DNA from: CAZITB01 sp964542055
GTDB taxonomy: Bacteria > Planctomycetota > Phycisphaerae > Sedimentisphaerales > CAMDDF01
Direction of reading: 5' to 3'
Length of the DNA: 19,056 bases
Assembly (NCBI GenBank): GCA_964542055.1
Contig: CAZITB010000049.1
Coordinates: 1-19,056 of the forward strand
The notes under the pieces are model-generated. The model made no database searches. It was given only the letters and a program-made list of their open reading frames with translations, and was not told the origin of the DNA. Made by a program: the position numbers and the translations under genes. Positions 15,919 to 19,056 of this stretch are shown here, in pieces; the stretch's first letter is position 1, and the number at the start of each line of letters is the position of its first letter.

Positions 15919-15988
15919 CAATTGTCAAAGAGCTATAAAAAAATTTATTCTATTTTATTCTTGACTCTCTATAGCTGGTCTTTCAATT
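15919..15988. repeat. Imperfect inverted repeat across the right end of the IS element
   Basis: AATTG (15920-15924), AAAG (15927-15930) and AGCTATA (15931-15937) pair with TATAGCT (15970-15976), CTTT (15980-15983) and CAATT (15984-15988). The bulges are TC on one side and GGT, containing the core, on the other. It has no T run, so it is not a classical terminator. It reaches 9 bases past the proposed element end. Confidence 0.6.
15961..15966 (+). promoter_or_regulatory. Right-end -35 half of the junction promoter
   Basis: TTGACT, five of six bases of the consensus, 11 bases before the right GT core. On the chromosome no good -10 follows it; in a circle it would face TATTTT of the left end at 18 bases. 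Confidence 0.5.
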
Positions 15989-16003
15989 AAATTAACATCA
16001 TGA

Positions 16004-17251
16004 TTATTTCAAACGATAAATAGTCTCAAATGAATTGAACATATCCAGGTACTGTTCCAAAAGCCGACTCATCAAAAAATTTTTCTTGACCGTCTCTCTG
16101 GCCCTGACGCCCATCTCGTTCTGCAGCTTCTCATCATTTACAAGCTTTACGATCCTCTCCGCCGCGCTTTCAATATCATCAACTAGATAACCGTTGACCC
16201 CGTCTTCGATCTGATATTTTATACCTCCTACATTACCACCGATCACCGGCGTTCCCTTCCACATCGCCTCAGCAACTGTAAGCCCGAATCCCTCACGTAT
16301 CGATTTTTGCAGCACAACCGCCGCCTTTCGCTGCAAAGCATTGATCAGAGCAGTATCCTCTTCACTCATTATCAAAATCCTGTCGTTTTCACACTCCAGC
16401 AAAGATTGATAAACCTCCGAACCTTCCGGGTCATCGGTTGCAATATTCCCAATCAGCACCAGCCGAGCATCAACTTGTTTTTGAGCTATCTTAAACGCCT
16501 TGATAACCCCCTCCGGATCCTTGTACTTGTCAAATCTTGAAACCTGAACCACAAGCGGCAAGTCCGTAGGTATATTGTAATGATTTAACCGCTCCATAAC
16601 CTCCTGCTCATTTAATTCTTTGTTCTTGATAGAAAAAGGATTTATCGCAGGCATAAAAAAATGCTGCGGCGTATCAATATCCGCCTCGTAATCTTTAATG
16701 CTGAAAACCACAGAATCATACTGCTCTACAAATTTTCGTATATATTCCCAAACCTTTTTATTAGGATCAGAAAAATCAATATGACATCTCCATATCCAAG
16801 GCCCATTCTTAGCATAATGCTCTATCATTGGCAGCGGCTGAGGATCATGGATCACCACAAAATCATGGTCCAGATGATTACGTATCGCATTTTGAAAAAC
16901 TACCTCTTCATAAAGATGCCGCTTACGATCGGTCCAGTTTATATCTCCACCTTGCAACGCATTATGAATCTTTTTGGTAACGCTGAAATAGTCCGGCGAT
17001 CCCTGAATCACTCGCCAGCCGGTTTTTATACCAACCGCATTCATCAAAAGCGTAAGCGATGAAAGAACCTCCGCCACTCCGCCACCGTAATACGTCGAAT
17101 TTACATTGGCGATATGAAGACCGCGAAGCTTCTCAGCCTTTTTATCGATCCTTTCAACTGCTTCTGAGCCGATCAATGGTTCGTAATCTTCTAAAGTCAC
17201 GTTTCTAAACTTTTCTCCCATTTTACTTCTATTATTTCCGGTTTCATCCAT
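16004..17251 (-). CDS. treT: TreT-like trehalose synthase (GT4 family glycosyltransferase)
   Basis: 415 residues, GT-B fold. TreT makes trehalose from a nucleotide-activated glucose and glucose in one reversible step. Typical marks: LHIANVNSTYYGGGVAEVL (45-63), GWRVIQGSPDYFSVTKKIHN (78-97), HDPQPL (135-140), WRCHIDFSDP (154-163), FMPAINPFSIKN (199-210), VSRFDKYKDPEGVI (237-250) and REGFGLTVAEAMWKGTPV (319-336) with the donor-site EX7E pair Glu320/Glu328. No signal or membrane segment; cytoplasmic. The first ATG lacks a clear ribosome site and a second ATG at codon 11 has only a weak AGAAG, so the start is uncertain by ten residues. It converges on the small plus-strand gene; without the IS element the two stops would be about 26 bases apart. 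Trehalose would fit the stress theme, though another alpha-glucoside product is possible. Confidence 0.85.
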   Translation of the reverse strand: MDETGNNRSKMGEKFRNVTLEDYEPLIGSEAVERIDKKAEKLRGLHIANVNSTYYGGGVAEVLSSLTLLMNAVGIKTGWRVIQGSPDYFSVTKKIHNALQGGDINWTDRKRHLYEEVVFQNAIRNHLDHDFVVIHDPQPLPMIEHYAKNGPWIWRCHIDFSDPNKKVWEYIRKFVEQYDSVVFSIKDYEADIDTPQHFFMPAINPFSIKNKELNEQEVMERLNHYNIPTDLPLVVQVSRFDKYKDPEGVIKAFKIAQKQVDARLVLIGNIATDDPEGSEVYQSLLECENDRILIMSEEDTALINALQRKAAVVLQKSIREGFGLTVAEAMWKGTPVIGGNVGGIKYQIEDGVNGYLVDDIESAAERIVKLVNDEKLQNEMGVRARETVKKNFLMSRLLEQYLDMFNSFETIYRLK

Positions 17252-17506
17252 ATTTTATATTTTAGTTGGTTTGTCGTTAAATTAAATAGGGAGGATGCTT
17301 GGATTAAGGGCAGGAATTTCCGTAATTTACAGAAAATAAGATACTTTTATCACAAAAACCCATTGCGAGCTTTCTCACAATCAGCAAAACACAAACACAT
17401 CATATCCTTCTTAAAACTTTTTACTCGATTTCACTTGCAAAACATCCACCATATCAGTAAATTATTCGAATTGCGGTAAAATCTATTTTCAAGCCAGCCG
17501 CATCTT
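17252..17506. promoter_or_regulatory. Intergenic region before tRNA-Val and behind treT
   Basis: AT-rich, no credible gene. For the tRNA a promoter TTGCAA (17435-17440), 17 bases, TAAATT (17458-17463) is plausible, starting about 37 bases before the tRNA; an alternative -10 is TAAAAT at 17477-17482. A weak hairpin ATTG-GAG/CTC-CAAT lies at 17372-17391. No clear treT promoter could be picked out on the minus strand. Confidence 0.35.
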
Positions 17507-17580
17507 GGGCGATTAGCTCAGTTGGCTAGAGCACTAGCTCGACAAGCTAGGGGTCACTGGTTCAAGTCCAGTATCGCCCA
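17507..17580 (+). tRNA. tRNA-Val (anticodon GAC), C at position 33
   Basis: Full cloverleaf: acceptor stem GGGCGAT/ATCGCCC with discriminator A (17580), D arm with GCTC/GAGC and GG in the loop, anticodon stem CTAGC/GCTAG (17534-17538 with 17546-17550) and loop TCGACAA, variable loop GGGTC, T arm ACTGG-TTCAAGT-CCAGT. The anticodon is GAC at 17541-17543. CCA is not encoded. Position 33 is C instead of the nearly universal U. The 3' end is followed by a T run and then the integrase gene, so it is the probable attachment site of the element on the right. Confidence 0.92.
17559..17580 (+). other. Probable left attachment site (3' end of tRNA-Val)
   Basis: Tyrosine integrases next to a tRNA commonly use its 3' half as attB and rebuild it on integration. 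The T arm and acceptor strand are whole here. The matching right copy would lie outside the window, so the site is inferred from position only. Confidence 0.45.
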
Positions 17581-17632
17581 TTTTTTTAACCTCTTATAAT
17601 GCAAGCACTTACAAGACACTTCTGTTTGGTAT

Positions 17633-17677
17633 TTGACAAGTTTTTTCGCGCCGTATAACCTTTTTTATAACTTTTTT
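17633..17677 (+). promoter_or_regulatory. Integrase promoter region with a 12-base tandem repeat
   Basis: TTGACA (17633-17638) is a perfect -35 box; TATAAC (17654-17659) follows after 15 bases, shorter than ideal. TATAACCTTTTT (17654-17665) is repeated at once as TATAACTTTTTT (17666-17677). The integrase start codon is 20 bases further, with AGGAG between. Confidence 0.5.
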
Positions 17678-17697
17678 ATGATTTAGGAGACGCGAAA

Positions 17698-18954
17698 ATG
17701 GCAAAAAAAAGAAAAAAACACAATCTTCCTGGAACCATTTACAAGAACGGTAACCGCTACTGGTGGAAAGTAAAATTGCCTGGTGAAGATGCTGTAAAGG
17801 CAAGGCCGTTGATTCCTATAGGATCCTTAATAGCTACCAATGATTACAATGTTGCAATCGAATGCGCTAAAACTATCCTAGCCAAAGCTGTTTTTAATGC
17901 CGATGAACCAATTTCAAAATCCGTTGAAAATATTGCCCAACTTGCAAAGGCATTCAATGAGCATGCCAAAGAGTACTACAAAGACCATAACGGACAAAAT
18001 ACCAAAGAAGTCGACAATATTCGACATTCATTAAAAACTTTGCTTGAAACCTTTGCCACAACTGATGTGCAGGACTTCGGACCCTTAAAACTCATAGAAT
18101 TAAGAAACGAATTGATCAATCAGAATATTTGCCGAAGAACTATTAATCAGCGAATCGGTATCGTTAAAAGGATGTTTAAGTGGGCTGCCAGCAGGCAGAT
18201 GATACCCATGATAACATACCAAGGACTTTTGACCGTTGACGGCTTGAAACGAAACCGCTCTGCAGCAAAAGAATCCAAACCGGTTAAACCGGTGGATGAG
18301 GAACATGTTTATAAGGTATTGCCCTACCTTTCGCCAGTTTTATCTGCCATCGTTCAAATACAACTTTTGACAGGTATGAGGCCAAGCGAGGTTTTGCAGA
18401 TGAAGCCTAAAGATATAGAACGCTCTGGCAAAATATGGCATTATTACCCGGAAAGACATAAGAACCTCTACCGCGGCCATGAAAGAATAGTACCAATTGG
18501 CCCACAAGGCCAGAAGATACTGACTCCGTTTCTGTTACGAAACGAGAATAGCTACTGTTTTTCACCTGCTGAATCTGAAAAATACAGGCGTGATCAAAAC
18601 ACTGCTAAAAGAAAAACTCCTATTTCTTATGGTAATTCCGTTGGAACGAATAGAAAGGACAATCCATCCAGAAAGCCCGGGGATATTTATGACTTCAAGA
18701 GCTATGGAAAAGCTGTACTAAGAGCCATAACTGCCGCCAGAAAGGATATTAAGACCAACGGCGGAGATCCTGACACGGAACTGCCCAAGTGGACACCTTA
18801 CCAGCTTCGCCACACCGCAGCTACAAAGGCAAGAAAGATGTTTAACTACGAGACTGCAGGCGCTCTGCTGGGCCACAACAAGATGAGTGCGACCGCTATT
18901 TATGCCGAGCGGAATCAGGGTTTAGCAGATGAGGCGGCGAAAAAGTTTGGATAA
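17698..18954 (+). CDS. Tyrosine recombinase/integrase
   Basis: 418 residues, phage or island type integrase that inserts DNA at the adjacent tRNA. The basic N-terminus MAKKRKKHN with GTIYKNGNRYWWKVKLPG (12-29) looks like an arm-binding domain; a SAM-like core-binding domain follows (about 75-185), then the catalytic domain. Catalytic residues: Arg228 in LLTGMRPSEVLQM, a likely Lys255, Arg371 in WTPYQLRHTAAT, His393 in LLGHNKMS and nucleophile Tyr402 in AIYAERNQ. The first box histidine (HxxR) is Tyr368. The style of the last block is common in planctomycete integrases. AGGAG lies 10 bases before the ATG. It points away from the tRNA into the unseen element. Confidence 0.92.
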   Translation: MAKKRKKHNLPGTIYKNGNRYWWKVKLPGEDAVKARPLIPIGSLIATNDYNVAIECAKTILAKAVFNADEPISKSVENIAQLAKAFNEHAKEYYKDHNGQNTKEVDNIRHSLKTLLETFATTDVQDFGPLKLIELRNELINQNICRRTINQRIGIVKRMFKWAASRQMIPMITYQGLLTVDGLKRNRSAAKESKPVKPVDEEHVYKVLPYLSPVLSAIVQIQLLTGMRPSEVLQMKPKDIERSGKIWHYYPERHKNLYRGHERIVPIGPQGQKILTPFLLRNENSYCFSPAESEKYRRDQNTAKRKTPISYGNSVGTNRKDNPSRKPGDIYDFKSYGKAVLRAITAARKDIKTNGGDPDTELPKWTPYQLRHTAATKARKMFNYETAGALLGHNKMSATAIYAERNQGLADEAAKKFG

Positions 18955-19021
18955 TTATGAACAAAGAAGATTTTTTTGCATATAAACAGTGTAAAATGAA
19001 ATTTTTCATACACTCCTCCGG

Positions 19022-19056
19022 GCGACTGGTTCAGAAATGAGCTAGTCGCTTTTTTT
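19022..19056 (+). terminator. Rho-independent terminator after the integrase
   Basis: A 12-bp stem with two G-U pairs (19022-19033 with 19038-19049) closes a GAAA tetraloop and is followed by seven T up to the window end. It lies 67 bases after the integrase stop and so should end its transcript. Confidence 0.88.

Larger units (their letters stand above)
14526..15979 (+). mobile_element. IS110 family insertion sequence (IS110 group, non-coding end upstream of the transposase)
   Basis: About 1454 bases from after the left GT core to the end of the right GT core. It holds one transposase gene, a 176-base structured non-coding left end and a short right end of about 70 bases, as in the IS110 group; the IS1111 group has the long non-coding part downstream. 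No terminal inverted repeats are seen, as expected. The ends are inferred from three things: a shared GT, a -35 box in the right end and -10 box in the left end that would be 18 bases apart in a circle, and guide-like matches of the non-coding RNA to both flanks. The gene is intact and the guides still fit the flanks, so the insertion may be recent. Confidence 0.7.

Noticed and set aside
14494..15997. A 9-base direct repeat AAATTAACA at 14494-14502 and 15989-15997, resembling a target duplication around the IS element
   Set aside because: It is AT-rich, IS110 elements do not usually make such duplications, and the GT core with RNA guide matches and promoter spacing explains the ends better.
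15911..16003. The inverted repeat at the IS right end as terminator of treT or the transposase
   Set aside because: Neither strand has a T run directly after the stem, and the loop is about 32 bases.
17595..17600. A perfect TATAAT shortly after the tRNA as a promoter
   Set aside because: No -35 box lies at the right distance; the bases there belong to the tRNA acceptor strand.
18957..19039. A 27-codon frame just after the integrase (MNKEDFFAYKQCKMKFF...)
   Set aside because: It is very short, has no clear ribosome site and ends inside the terminator hairpin. Its start looks vaguely like a nuclease family N-terminus but this cannot be supported.
1..19056. CRISPR array, toxin-antitoxin pair, restriction system or prophage structural genes
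   Set aside because: No regularly spaced repeats and no proteins with such motifs were seen.

Overview
The window looks like a bacterial chromosome segment, most likely from a planctomycete (perhaps Phycisphaerae). That placement is an inference. It rests on the style of the tyrosine integrase (basic N-terminus, WTPxQLRHTAAT box, LGH...IYAERN end) and on the mix of a phosphoketolase-like enzyme, UPF0182, DUF72, PRC-barrel, HdeD and multi-BON proteins. No rRNA or ribosomal protein gene is present to confirm it.

Positions 1-13851 hold ten genes, all on the minus strand, so transcription runs right to left. In that order they are: a secreted six-BON-domain protein, a terminator, an HdeD-like membrane protein, a double PRC-barrel protein, a DUF72 protein overlapping a PolX/PHP DNA polymerase, then GalT-like nucleotidyltransferase, transaldolase, divergent phosphoketolase, a large UPF0182 membrane protein and the N-terminal half of a dihydrolipoamide-dehydrogenase-type flavoprotein. 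From GalT downstream the gaps are only 9-27 bases and ribosome binding sites are good, so these five genes are probably one operon. Phosphoketolase plus transaldolase suggests a sugar-phosphate shunt; the BON, PRC and HdeD genes suggest an envelope or stress module. The flavoprotein frame is stopped by TAA at codon 223, although the same frame stays open to the window edge.

Positions 13852-15980 form a small accessory patch. A 285-base divergent intergenic region is rich in inverted repeats. It precedes a 128-residue plus-strand gene of unknown function. One base after that gene's stop codon lies an IS110-type insertion sequence of about 1.45 kb. Its ends, a GT core, a split promoter and a candidate bridge RNA can be read directly. 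The RNA carries a 7-base exact match to the right flank and a near match to the left flank, as expected if it guided this very insertion.

Positions 16004-17251 encode a minus-strand TreT-type trehalose synthase. Then come tRNA-Val(GAC) with an unusual C at position 33 and, 117 bases after it, a tyrosine integrase. The tRNA-integrase arrangement marks the left edge of an integrated element that continues past the window. The window ends in a strong rho-independent terminator with a GAAA tetraloop.

The most interesting object is the IS110 element with a legible bridge RNA. Recombinases of this kind are known, but this RNA appears to have its guide segments in an unusual order.
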